Assembly (NCBI GenBank): GCA_938015435.1
Contig: CALLPN010000006.1
Location: 186,001-250,000, forward strand
Direction: 5' to 3'
Length of the DNA: 64,000 nt
Source: an uncultured Saprospiraceae bacterium
GTDB taxonomy: Bacteria; Bacteroidota; Bacteroidia; Chitinophagales; Saprospiraceae
Positions 56,072-64,000 of the stretch are shown one piece after another (position 1 is the stretch's first letter; each line of letters starts with the position of its first letter). Below the pieces are notes generated by a model. It was not told the DNA's origin. It saw only the letters and a program-made list of their open reading frames with translations, and searched no databases. Both the position numbers and the translations under genes were made by a program.

Positions 56072-57428
56072 GCGGAATACCGTATTTTTCTAATCTGCGA
56101 TAAAGAGAACTTCGAGTAATTCCTAATGCTCTCGATGCGCTACTTATACTATGGTTATGTTTCGCCAAAGCTTTTTTAATGGTTTGTATTTCCATCTCTT
56201 GTAGATTTAATTCACTGGATTGATCGACACTTTGAGAAGGGAAATTGAAGCAAGGCATAAAGTCTTTGATCGTCAGATCTTTCTTCTTCATATTGAGAAG
56301 GAATGTACGCTCAGTTATATTTTTGAGCTGACGTATATTACCTTTGTACTCTTGCTGTGATATCCATCTGAAAGTATCATCATCAATATACGGAATATCT
56401 GCATCATACAAAGCGGCTATATTCTTAATAAAATGCTTTACTAATGCTGGAATATCTGATCGCCTTTCTCGTAGGGGAGGAAGATGAATGTTTAAGAGAT
56501 TGATACGATAATATAAATCTTCTCTAAAGTCACCAGTATTAGCCATAATAGCAAGATCACGATTAGTAGCACTGATTACTCTTACGTCACTCCTTATGGT
56601 GTTACTTGATCCTAATGGTTCGAATGTTCGCTCTTGGAGTACTCTGAGCATCTTTACTTGATTGCTTAGTGGAAGCTCACCGATCTCATCTAGAAATATG
56701 GTACCTCTATTGGCTTTACTAAATCTTCCTTCTCTATCGTCATACGCACCAGTAAATGCTCCTTTTTTATGACCAAACATCTCACTTTCAAATAACTCAG
56801 TAGGAATCCCTCCGAGATTAACTTTTACAAACTCTTCTTCAGATCTATGACTTTGATTATGAATAGCCTCAGCTACTAATTCTTTACCAGTGCCACTTTC
56901 TCCAGTGATCAGTACACTCGCTTCCGTCGCTGCAACACGATTGACCAGTTCCATGATTTGACTCATCTCCTCACTGTTTCCAATGATATTATAGTCGTTT
57001 GAGATGTTTCCTCTCGATTGTGTTATTGAAGCGGATTGATCGTGATGAAGTGAGAGAATACTCTTGATAGAATCTACCAGATCTTTGTTATCCCAAGGCT
57101 TAGCCATAAAATCCTTGGCTCCTATTTTCATACCTTCCACGGCCAGCTGCACAGTAGCCCAGCCAGTCATCAATATTACAGAGATATGAGGATATTCTTC
57201 CCTGATCATTCTAAGCAACTTAAGACCTTGCTTACCTGAAGTATCAATAGTAAAATTCATGTCTAATAGAATAAGCTTAGGGTCAAACTCTTCTATAGTT
57301 TCGAGAGCGATAGTCGGATGATGGATCGCTGCAGTCTCGTAATTCTTTTTATTAAGTAATAATCTAAGGCTCGTACAGACTGTGCGGTCGTCGTCTATGA
57401 TTAGTATTTTGGTTTTGGCGTTGGTCAT
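56055..57428 (-). CDS. NtrC-type sigma-54-dependent response regulator
   Basis: Protein of 457 residues with three domains. Receiver (1-120) with acidic pocket D12-D14 and phospho-acceptor D56 (LILLDMNF). AAA+ activator domain (about 145-385) with Walker A GESGTGKE, the sigma-54 contact loop GAFTGAYDD, and Walker B TIFLDEIGEL. Fis-type HTH at the end (about 415-453, SSASRALGITRSSLYRRLEKYG). The intact GAFTGA loop means it works on RNA polymerase with sigma-54. It lies 130 bases downstream of the efflux operon and overlaps its kinase gene. Control of the adjacent operon is a strong inference. Confidence 0.95.
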   Translation of the reverse strand: MTNAKTKILIIDDDRTVCTSLRLLLNKKNYETAAIHHPTIALETIEEFDPKLILLDMNFTIDTSGKQGLKLLRMIREEYPHISVILMTGWATVQLAVEGMKIGAKDFMAKPWDNKDLVDSIKSILSLHHDQSASITQSRGNISNDYNIIGNSEEMSQIMELVNRVAATEASVLITGESGTGKELVAEAIHNQSHRSEEEFVKVNLGGIPTELFESEMFGHKKGAFTGAYDDREGRFSKANRGTIFLDEIGELPLSNQVKMLRVLQERTFEPLGSSNTIRSDVRVISATNRDLAIMANTGDFREDLYYRINLLNIHLPPLRERRSDIPALVKHFIKNIAALYDADIPYIDDDTFRWISQQEYKGNIRQLKNITERTFLLNMKKKDLTIKDFMPCFNFPSQSVDQSSELNLQEMEIQTIKKALAKHNHSISSASRALGITRSSLYRRLEKYGIPHEPKI

Positions 57429-57502
57429 AATATAAAGACTAAGTTAATCAATGTAGCGTTGCAAATTCGAAATATTTATTTTATCATATCTCAACGAAAT
57501 AG

Positions 57503-57534
57503 GGCGGAATGAGCAATGGTAGACCCATTCCGCC
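57503..57534. promoter_or_regulatory. Strong hairpin between efflux operon and regulator gene
   Basis: GGCGGAATG (57503-57511) pairs perfectly with CATTCCGCC (57526-57534) across a 14-base loop. It is the most GC-rich dyad in the region, 24 bases after the last permease stop on the minus strand. No T run follows, so it may be an mRNA-stabilising or attenuating hairpin rather than a simple terminator, controlling read-through into the two-component genes. Confidence 0.6.
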
Positions 57535-57557
57535 ACTTTGTATATGGGGTTTTGTAA

Positions 57558-58721
57558 TTAGTCTTCATGTAGCGAGTTAGCAGGAGTAATCCTTGCGGCT
57601 TGGATCGCAGGAAATAGAGCACATAACATGACTAATGCTAACATGATTAGTGATGAATAGGCTACAGCTCTATAGAACAAGGAATCATCATATTCCGTAA
57701 CATCGAGCAAAGGAATCTGTATGACAAAGAAAATACCTACTACTAATGCAAAACCAGTTAATATTAGCATTTCGATAATAAACTGCTTAGTGATATCAAA
57801 GCCATCTGCACCTAATGCTTGCCTCAATCCGATCTCTGCTTTTCGCTTGTTGATGTTGTACCACAATACTCCGAATAAACCTAAGGCAACATTGAGACAT
57901 AAGAATATACAAACACCCATCAACCCATACAATAACATCCAACTTTCATCACTCGAGTCTTTTTTTCTCTTGTCAAGAGTTTGGATACTACTTCCTGTAG
58001 TTTTAGTAGTATTGTTGACAAGGTGAGATAGTTTCTCAGCGTATGCCATTGTAGTGCCTGGACGTAGTTTGATTATGGCATTAGACGTTAACTCTGTATA
58101 TGGTTCTGGATCGAATCTTATATTATGAGCTTCTTCAAATTCTCCACCATAACGGTACTCATCTACTACGCCAATCAATCTTCGCTCACCGTGGAATAAT
58201 ATAATACTATCTATCATTGACTTATCAGGATAGTAAGCAGTCATGAAGTTTTGATTGACTATCATCGGCCTGATGACCGCGTCTAGATCTTCTTCAGTAA
58301 ACCATCGACCTTCTGTGATATTCATATCCATCAGTTCTCCAAAGTCTTTATCTGCAGGAACGATTTGAGTTCGCATTGGGAATCCTCCTTCACTAGTGCC
58401 ATCGATCCATTGATTATTAGTAAACGGTGCGATACTATTAGTAAATGTTACACTTTCTATTTCTTCTTCAGCAAGAAGATTACTTTTGAGATTCTGCATA
58501 GTAGTCAGCGCATCGAGTGAGTCTTTGGCATCTATGTCATCTAGATTAATCATCCACCTATCCGCAGTTGCAAAGCCAAGAGGTTGAGATGTCTTGTCTA
58601 TATTGAAAAACATATAAGCCAGTACAAAAAAGAGTACAACAAAGGCCAGTAATATCTCGATCAACATGAGTGCGTTAGATCTCTTCTTATTCCATATCAA
58701 TTTTAATATATGCTTGATCAT
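57558..58721 (-). CDS. MacB-like ABC transporter permease (second)
   Basis: Protein of 387 residues with the MacB/FtsX plan: one membrane helix near 15-40, a long periplasmic domain (about 45-260), and three helices at the C-terminus (about 265-290, 315-340 and 352-378). The cytoplasmic motif NINKRKAEIGLRQALGAD, just after the second helix, is the FtsX coupling element. Its ATG overlaps the end of the first permease gene (58718-58721), so both permeases are made together and probably form a heterodimer with the ATPase encoded upstream. Confidence 0.93.
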   Translation of the reverse strand: MIKHILKLIWNKKRSNALMLIEILLAFVVLFFVLAYMFFNIDKTSQPLGFATADRWMINLDDIDAKDSLDALTTMQNLKSNLLAEEEIESVTFTNSIAPFTNNQWIDGTSEGGFPMRTQIVPADKDFGELMDMNITEGRWFTEEDLDAVIRPMIVNQNFMTAYYPDKSMIDSIILFHGERRLIGVVDEYRYGGEFEEAHNIRFDPEPYTELTSNAIIKLRPGTTMAYAEKLSHLVNNTTKTTGSSIQTLDKRKKDSSDESWMLLYGLMGVCIFLCLNVALGLFGVLWYNINKRKAEIGLRQALGADGFDITKQFIIEMLILTGFALVVGIFFVIQIPLLDVTEYDDSLFYRAVAYSSLIMLALVMLCALFPAIQAARITPANSLHED

Positions 58722-60055
58722 AACTTGTTTTCTTTTAGAGCGTTGACAATATTGAGTTTTGACATTCTATAAGCGGGTAAAAATCCTGATACCGCACCAA
58801 ACACTATTGTAATTAGGAAGCTGTATATGAAGAATTTGGTATTGAACACCATTGTACTAGATCCTAAGAACCCACTGTTGTTAAATATTTTGATATATGC
58901 AATTGCGATACCTAATCCGATCAATCCACCTAGTGTCGTTTGAATAATATTCTCTATTACAAATTGTAAAACTATGTTTCCTTGGCTAGCACCAAATGCT
59001 TTTCTTACACCAATCTCGGAAGATCTTTCCATGATTCTACTCACATTGAGATTGATAAGATTAAGTGTTGGTAGTACAATGAAAAAGGATAATAGACCTA
59101 AGAGAACCCACTTCATAACGGAGAGACTTTTAGAAGCATCTTCATCACCATAAATACCTTGTGCATACATCTCGTTATATGTCTTAGACATAAAAATCAA
59201 TTCGTTGTACCCATCAGGTTTAGTTGGGTGATCCATGGGTACCAATGTAGCTGCGGTTTCAATCTCTTTTTTCAAAACATCAGGATCAGCACCAGGTTCT
59301 TTTTGTAATACCATGTTGAAGTAACCATGATAATAACTGTCTTGGTTAGCTAGAGTCATATTACTATATGGAATTACTAAGTCAGGTGAAATAAAAGGAA
59401 TGATTTTTCCTTTGTCTTCGTACAAGCCTATCACTTTAAAATTTTTACCATCTAACTCGATCTCTCTATCTACGACATTTTCTGTAGTACCAAAATACTC
59501 TTTTGCGGTTTTGGTTGAGATCACCATTACTTGATCCGCTTGTTCCATTTCCACTTTATCGAATACACGACCTTCTAGTATGTCATGATCAAATACTTCC
59601 CAATAGTTGGCATCTGCATACAATGTTTCTAAACTCACTTTTACGCCATTGACATATACATCATACTCTGCGTTGGTGAACAAGGTTTGATTGATTGATG
59701 AGGGTAGGTCACTTAGAAATTCTTCACCGATTCCATTATTCATACTACTATTCCATCTTGACGAACCTCGGCTTCTTGTTTCCATGGTCGTATCAAATAC
59801 TTCTACACCATTCACCATAACAGTATCTATGACAGGAATCGTATCGAGATGTACTCTTTGTAATCTTAATGTTTCTATTAAGATCAAATCATCCTTGTTG
59901 GAGTTTGGCGAGTTGTTACCTAATTCGCCCTGAAGGAAAGAGAAGATGATCATCAAGATACCAAGTGTAAAGCTGATTCCGAACAGAGAGATGAAAGTGA
60001 AAAACTTTCGGCGAGCTAACACTCTCCATGCTAGTTTTATATAATTACTTATCAT
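58718..60055 (-). CDS. MacB-like ABC transporter permease (first)
   Basis: Protein of 445 residues. N-terminal helix (about 20-42), periplasmic MacB_PCD domain (about 45-310), and three C-terminal helices (about 320-343, 368-392 and 405-430). It carries the coupling motif IMERSSEIGVRKAFGAS. It begins 83 bases after the ATPase stop. That gap holds two short tandem copies of GTTTTAA(A)CCTTA (60074-60101). Confidence 0.93.
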   Translation of the reverse strand: MISNYIKLAWRVLARRKFFTFISLFGISFTLGILMIIFSFLQGELGNNSPNSNKDDLILIETLRLQRVHLDTIPVIDTVMVNGVEVFDTTMETRSRGSSRWNSSMNNGIGEEFLSDLPSSINQTLFTNAEYDVYVNGVKVSLETLYADANYWEVFDHDILEGRVFDKVEMEQADQVMVISTKTAKEYFGTTENVVDREIELDGKNFKVIGLYEDKGKIIPFISPDLVIPYSNMTLANQDSYYHGYFNMVLQKEPGADPDVLKKEIETAATLVPMDHPTKPDGYNELIFMSKTYNEMYAQGIYGDEDASKSLSVMKWVLLGLLSFFIVLPTLNLINLNVSRIMERSSEIGVRKAFGASQGNIVLQFVIENIIQTTLGGLIGLGIAIAYIKIFNNSGFLGSSTMVFNTKFFIYSFLITIVFGAVSGFLPAYRMSKLNIVNALKENKL

Positions 60056-60138
60056 TATTTTTAATTTTTTAGAGTTTTAACCTTAAAGTTTTAAACCTTA
60101 GAATGAACTTTTAAATCTAAACTTGGATTTAAGCTTTA

Positions 60139-60807
60139 TTAGGCTACTTGAGTTCCATCATAGAGTCTTACCAATCTATCAGTCTTCTTAGCCATTCGTT
60201 CGTCGTGAGTAACCATTACGATGGTAGTTTTACTTTCTTTGTTGAGTCTGATTAAAATGTCCATTACCTCATCGCCCATTACACTATCAAGATTACCAGT
60301 AGGTTCATCTGCTAGGATGATATCTGGCTTGCCAACGATGGCTCTTGCGATTGCTACTCTTTGCTTTTGTCCACCAGAAAGTTGATTTGGGAAGTGAGAT
60401 TTTCTATTTGCTAGACCTACAGATTCTAATGCCGCTGCAGCTAGTTCTCTTCTTTCTTTTCCTGAGATATTACTTCGATATAGTAACGGTAGTTCTACGT
60501 TATCGATAACACTTAGATCTGGTATCAAATGAAACGATTGAAATATAAATCCAAGCTTTTCATTTCTAAATTTGGCCAGTTGTTTTCCACTAAATTTTGT
60601 CAGTGATTGACCATCTACTAATATATTGCCAGTGCTTGGAAGGTCAAGTAGGCCCATGATATTAAGTAGGGTAGACTTGCCGCATCCAGACGGTCCCATG
60701 ATACTCAAAAACTCTCCTTTGGGTACATGTAAATCGATCTCGTTAAGTGCTGTAGTTTCGATCGTTTTGGTTTTGTAGATTTTGCTGATGTTATCTAGTT
60801 TGATCAT
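60139..60807 (-). CDS. ABC transporter ATP-binding protein (MacB/LolD type)
   Basis: ATPase of 222 residues from ATG 60805-60807. The frame extends upstream to 60879, into the TolC gene, but conservation starts at [11 protein letters not shown]. Walker [10 protein letters not shown] (38-46), Q-loop [11 protein letters not shown], signature [15 protein letters not shown], Walker [13 protein letters not shown] and switch histidine MVTHDERMA are all intact. The DEPTGNLD form is that of the MacB/LolD/FtsE group. It powers the two permeases that follow. Confidence 0.95.
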   Translation of the reverse strand: MIKLDNISKIYKTKTIETTALNEIDLHVPKGEFLSIMGPSGCGKSTLLNIMGLLDLPSTGNILVDGQSLTKFSGKQLAKFRNEKLGFIFQSFHLIPDLSVIDNVELPLLYRSNISGKERRELAAAALESVGLANRKSHFPNQLSGGQKQRVAIARAIVGKPDIILADEPTGNLDSVMGDEVMDILIRLNKESKTTIVMVTHDERMAKKTDRLVRLYDGTQVA

Positions 60808-60844
60808 AATGGTATATTTATAGATGTTGAGTGTTATTGTTGAA

Positions 60845-62299
60845 TTAATACGTAATGTCACTTTTGGTAATAATATCATATCCAGTCATCAGTCTCAGTT
60901 GATAGTATGATACCCAATAAGATTTGAGTGAATTGATATAATTTCTTTTTGCTTGATCCTTTTCTCTCTGAGCTAAAGTGAGGTTAGTAATAGAGATGTT
61001 ACCGAGTACATATCGCTCATTTGATATGGTAAATCTTTCGTCCGCCTTATCCATTATCTCTTTAAGTAAGCCGATATCACGCTGTAATCTTTCAAAGGCA
61101 AGACCTAGTTGATTGATATTGTTCTCTAATACTAGGATCTGTTGATCATAGCTGGCATTCAGATTTTCTTGGCGTAGCTGTGCTTGAGCTACGGCTGATT
61201 TTTTCTTTCCCCAATCAAGGATAGGTACTTGCAGAGACAAATTAAATTGTTGCTCATCAAATGGATCACTATAGATTTCACTTGGAACTTCAGAGCCTCT
61301 GGCTAATCCTATTGATGCATTGATATTGGCTTGGAATCCAAAGTTTGCTTTAGTCTGTGCTATCTCTTGATTCGATTCAGCAAGTGATCTTTGATAGGCA
61401 GTAATCTCTGGTCTATTTTTCTGATAAGATTGAAGCAGTTGTGTGTAATCTATAGTTGTTTGAGAAAGCAGATTAGGTTCGCTGTATTCTTGATCTGTAC
61501 TATCTAAAGCGCCCAGAAATGTATTGAGTCTTGCCTTGGTTTGTACCAGTTCGTTAGTAGCTTGTGATACTGCTAGTTTTGCATTGTTAAGTTCTATTTC
61601 TAATTGTAGCTTTTCATCCTTACTGACTTTACCTAGAGTTAGTCGCTCTTCTGTTATTCTTAGTAGATCTTGGTTTACTCTTTCGTTAGTTCTTGCGATC
61701 TCTAGATTTTGGTTGGCGATTAGGATATCGAAGTACAATCCTGTGGCTTCGCTCAATGCAGATTCTACTGCTGTATTAAAGTTCTTTTGTGCCTCTTGTA
61801 TTAGTAATGGCTGAATATCTTTTTCATACTTCCATGGGTTATAACCGAACAGTGGTTGACTGATACCCACTCTAATCGGAATGCCATTGTAAGTCTTATA
61901 CTCTGATGAAAGGTCATCGAATCTCTGTAGGTCTGTATTGACAAATAGAGTACCTCCTGTCTTAGTGATGGCCTGTGTAGCAAATAAAGAGAAGGAGCTA
62001 TTGGCTTGTCTGATGGACTGGAATGCTATAGTACCATCTGGTTGGATAATAGGAGATGATGTTTTGTTGAAGTTAGGTAATGTCGCCTGTAAAGTTAAAG
62101 TCGGCTTCAATAAGCTTTTGTAAAATTTATGACCTTCTTCTGCGATAGCGACATTGGTTTTGGCAGATTGAATTGAGAAGCTTTTTTCTCTTACTGTATT
62201 CAGTACATCCTCTAATGTAAGTTTAGATTGTGCCTGACTAGAACATACTACAAGTCCTATTAATATTATTGTCGTGATTATATGTTGTATGGTTTTCAT
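60845..62299 (-). CDS. TolC-family outer membrane efflux protein
   Basis: Protein of 484 residues with a Sec signal (1-23, ending SSQAQ). The mature part is two outer membrane efflux protein repeats of long amphipathic helices, e.g. SALSEATGLYFDILIANQNLEIARTN and EINNAKLAVSQATNEL-like blocks, with beta segments between. This is the TolC plan of a trimeric outer-membrane duct. Its ATG overlaps the stop of the adaptor gene by one base (TAATG), and the ATPase gene starts 38 bases downstream. Operon membership is firm. Confidence 0.94.
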   Translation of the reverse strand: MKTIQHIITTIILIGLVVCSSQAQSKLTLEDVLNTVREKSFSIQSAKTNVAIAEEGHKFYKSLLKPTLTLQATLPNFNKTSSPIIQPDGTIAFQSIRQANSSFSLFATQAITKTGGTLFVNTDLQRFDDLSSEYKTYNGIPIRVGISQPLFGYNPWKYEKDIQPLLIQEAQKNFNTAVESALSEATGLYFDILIANQNLEIARTNERVNQDLLRITEERLTLGKVSKDEKLQLEIELNNAKLAVSQATNELVQTKARLNTFLGALDSTDQEYSEPNLLSQTTIDYTQLLQSYQKNRPEITAYQRSLAESNQEIAQTKANFGFQANINASIGLARGSEVPSEIYSDPFDEQQFNLSLQVPILDWGKKKSAVAQAQLRQENLNASYDQQILVLENNINQLGLAFERLQRDIGLLKEIMDKADERFTISNERYVLGNISITNLTLAQREKDQAKRNYINSLKSYWVSYYQLRLMTGYDIITKSDITY

Positions 62300-63552
62300 T
62301 ATTTCTTTTTTTCTATGATGAATGAATCCATATGATCGAAATCTTCTGTCTCAGATACAATAACTTTATCTCCTGCTTTTAGTCCAGCTGTAATCTCAAA
62401 ATACTCTGAACTCACGAGTCCTTTTGTTATTCTTGTTTTAGTGGCTTGATCTCCATTCACACTATATAGAAACTGCGTCTTGGTTCCTTTAAGCCCTGTA
62501 CCTCTTTTGGCTCTCAGCACATCTTTCTTTTCGTTTTGGATTACATAGATTTCAGTTCGTAGGCTTGGACGGAGTGAAGCATGATCATCTTCATCAAGAG
62601 CAATAAAGAATCTTACAGTATTATTTACGATTTCAGGAAGTATACGATCTATTTTTCCTGATAGTCGATCGTTTCCGATACGTACTTCTACAGGTAATCC
62701 TATTTGTAGTTTTTCACTGTTACGATCAGAAGTGGTTGCTTCTACTTTGAATCTATTGAGATTGGCGATTTTTACTAATGGTTCGCCCTCTGCCACAGTC
62801 TTTCCTATATCCTCATTGATCCAAGTGATTACACCACTTTGAGGAGATTTTACTTGTGTCTCGCTCAGCTTTCTTTTGAGTTCTGTGAGTCTCTTTACTT
62901 GTATATTGTACTCTAGTTGGAGGTTGTTTTTATCAGTAGCATTCACAGATCTTCTGAATGACAGTTCATTCTCTAATACTTTCTTTTCGATTTTGGATAT
63001 ACTTAATTGAAGATTTGCAGCTTCTACATCTTCTGCAGTCGCCCCCCCAATACTCAATAACCTTTCTTGATCACTGAGTTGCGCTTTGAGCTTTGCTAGT
63101 TGTAATGCTTTGATCTGATCTTGGTAATCAATATCGCGAAGATCTTTGTCGTATTGCAGTTTGAGTTTGTCTATGTTGTTACGACGTAGCGATAGCTCAT
63201 CATTGAGTCTGTCGTATTCTAGTTTTGTATATTCTTGATCGAGTTTGAGTATGAGGTCTCCTGCTTTTACTGCGGAGCCAGTAGATATTAATACCTCTTC
63301 GATCTCTGTGGATACCGGAGCATTAATTACTCGTTCGGATGCAGCGACTACTACACCAGCTGCGGATAGAGTTTGTCTGATATCACCTTTCTCGACTTGT
63401 ACGATATGAAAATCCTTAGAGTTGGCGGTCTTTGTAAATACTTTACGCATTCCGTAATACATGCCGAGTAGTACGAGTATACCTATTATCCAAGGCGTGT
63501 AGCTCTTGAGTCGGTTCTTCTTTTGATCTGATTGTGATATCTGTTTGTCCAT
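62299..63552 (-). CDS. HlyD/MacA-type periplasmic adaptor
   Basis: Protein of 417 residues from ATG 63550-63552. The frame continues to ATG 63597, but those 15 residues cover a possible promoter and add nothing conserved. One N-terminal membrane helix (about 19-37), then a barrel-sandwich lipoyl-like half (VVAASERVINAPVSTEIEEVL), a long coiled coil (about 105-220), the second half (KSPQSGVITWINEDIGKTV), and a beta-barrel/proximal domain. This is the MacA layout. It joins the ABC permease to the TolC duct. First gene of the five-gene export operon. Confidence 0.93.
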   Translation of the reverse strand: MDKQISQSDQKKNRLKSYTPWIIGILVLLGMYYGMRKVFTKTANSKDFHIVQVEKGDIRQTLSAAGVVVAASERVINAPVSTEIEEVLISTGSAVKAGDLILKLDQEYTKLEYDRLNDELSLRRNNIDKLKLQYDKDLRDIDYQDQIKALQLAKLKAQLSDQERLLSIGGATAEDVEAANLQLSISKIEKKVLENELSFRRSVNATDKNNLQLEYNIQVKRLTELKRKLSETQVKSPQSGVITWINEDIGKTVAEGEPLVKIANLNRFKVEATTSDRNSEKLQIGLPVEVRIGNDRLSGKIDRILPEIVNNTVRFFIALDEDDHASLRPSLRTEIYVIQNEKKDVLRAKRGTGLKGTKTQFLYSVNGDQATKTRITKGLVSSEYFEITAGLKAGDKVIVSETEDFDHMDSFIIEKKK

Positions 63553-63576
63553 GTTGGCCTCTTTTGCTTCTATAAA

Positions 63577-63593
63577 GCCAATGCCTATGCCAA
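63577..63593 (-). promoter_or_regulatory. Degenerate -24/-12 (sigma-54-like) element
   Basis: On the minus strand the bases read TTGGCATAGGCATTGGC. TGGCAT stands for the -24 box (consensus TGGCAC). TTGGC stands where TTGCA is expected, so the invariant -12 GC is shifted by one base. The predicted start would be about 14 bases ahead of the adaptor ATG. Suggestive only, because of the shifted -12 box. Confidence 0.3.
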
Positions 63594-63644
63594 ACATTAA
63601 GTGTCAGATAATCAGTCGTTAATATATATTATAATATTTAATAT

Positions 63645-63660
63645 TGTTCGATATCGAACA
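63645..63660. promoter_or_regulatory. Perfect 16-base palindrome upstream of efflux operon
   Basis: TGTTCGATATCGAACA equals its own reverse complement. It lies about 93-108 bases ahead of the adaptor ATG, in the only spacer that can hold the operon's control region. Fis-type HTH regulators such as NtrC bind dyads of this size, normally 80-150 bases upstream of the start site. Confidence 0.65.
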
Positions 63661-63720
63661 GGTGGTGTGCGTTTTGTGCGGTGACGAAAGAATAAAGTTA
63701 GCCTGCCTTTTGATGTAGAG

Positions 63721-64000
63721 CTATATCTCCATACTCCCACCAATCTCCAACAAAATCAATTCTGCTCCACTATCTTTAAATGCTTTCTGAGCTGCATCAT
63801 GATCGATCTCTATATAAGGGAAGGTATCATAATGATATCCTAATACTTTACTGCAATTGACAAATTCACTAGCGATTACCGCATCATCGTAACCCATAGT
63901 AAAGTTATCACCGATAGGAAGTATAGCAAGATCCAAATCTGGGCAAGTCATTGGTATGAGTTTCATATCCCAAGTAAGAGCAGTATCTCCAGCGATGTAT
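63721..64000 (-). CDS. Metal-dependent hydrolase, UPF0173 type, C-terminal part
   Basis: The frame is open from the right edge of the window, so the gene is cut. It ends at a stop at 63721-63723. The visible part, about 92 residues, begins YIAGDTALTWDMKL, the AGDT...DMKL block of UPF0173/UlaG-like beta-lactamase-fold hydrolases. It continues with LAILPIGDNFTMGYDDAVIAS and HYDTFPYIEID, also diagnostic of this family. An internal ATG at 63966 is not the start, because conserved residues precede it. Substrate unknown. Confidence 0.88.
   Translation of the reverse strand, partial: YIAGDTALTWDMKLIPMTCPDLDLAILPIGDNFTMGYDDAVIASEFVNCSKVLGYHYDTFPYIEIDHDAAQKAFKDSGAELILLEIGGSMEI

Noticed and set aside
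60074..60101. Two short tandem copies of GTTTTAA(A)CCTTA between the ATPase and the first permease
   Set aside because: Only two imperfect AT-rich copies with no clear function; mentioned in the permease entry but not called a separate element.

Overview
The window is about 64 kb of AT-rich chromosome (clearly below 40% GC by eye) from a member of the Bacteroidota, probably a free-living, polymer-degrading marine or saprospira-like lineage. The evidence is direct. At least five large secreted proteins end in type IX secretion (T9SS type A) sorting domains. There are DUF4199 membrane proteins, a BatA-type protein, CotH/lamin-tail and PspC families, lipoproteins with short lipoboxes, and promoters of the Bacteroidota type (TTG or TTTG, about 20 bases, then TAnnTTTG) with little Shine-Dalgarno sequence. 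I see no phage, transposon, CRISPR array or rRNA. The region reads as ordinary core and accessory chromosome, and no gene looks broken.

Layout. 1-5.4 kb: end of a RicT/PSP1 gene, dihydrolipoyl dehydrogenase, then on the minus strand a ComEC-type DNA-uptake channel followed by a helix-hairpin-helix (ComEA-like) protein. 5.5-5.8 kb: tRNA-Ser(GCU) and tRNA-Pro(UGG) behind a textbook promoter. 5.9-9.9 kb: GH20 hexosaminidase lipoprotein plus sodium:solute symporter. 10-23 kb: PspC protein, a lipoprotein, di-heme peroxidase, a kinase/aminotransferase-fold fusion, a 1,082-residue sortilin-like propeller protein, a beta-helix T9SS protein and a propeller/di-heme/T9SS protein. 23.6-28.3 kb: BatA/VWA protein, a dihydroorotase homologue lacking half its metal ligands, and two DUF4199 proteins. 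28.4-31.7 kb: CotH/lamin-tail T9SS protein with a translationally coupled lipoprotein. 31.8-40.3 kb: one plus-strand block of glycosyltransferase, glycerol-3-phosphate dehydrogenase, beta-galactosidase, SSS transporter and galactokinase. 40.5-50.4 kb: T9SS protein with a tandemly duplicated domain, a TPR/LuxR-type regulator, an OmpA-domain protein of unknown function, glycerol kinase and an arylsulfotransferase-like T9SS protein. 50.4-52.1 kb: a MarR regulator divergent from 4-hydroxyphenylpyruvate dioxygenase, with a perfect 12+12 dyad between them. 52.2-54.8 kb: small lipoprotein, membrane, SRPBCC, GNAT and SnoaL-like genes. 54.8-63.6 kb: NtrY/NtrC-type two-component system next to a MacAB-TolC-like efflux operon. 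The far right edge holds the end of a UPF0173-type metal-dependent hydrolase.

How the genes work together. The sugar genes fit scavenging of beta-galactosides and N-acetylhexosaminides: secreted or surface hydrolases, sodium-coupled uptake, intracellular lacZ and galK, with glycerol entering through glpK and glpD, which lie 12.6 kb apart. The efflux operon and the adjacent sigma-54-type regulator probably form an envelope-stress or drug-response unit; a 16-base palindrome upstream of the operon is the best candidate for the regulator's site. I found no clearly new defence or mobile system. The most unusual items are the kinase/phospho-lyase-like fusion, the metal-ligand-depleted dihydroorotase homologue, the propeller/di-heme/T9SS chimera and the two regulatory dyads.
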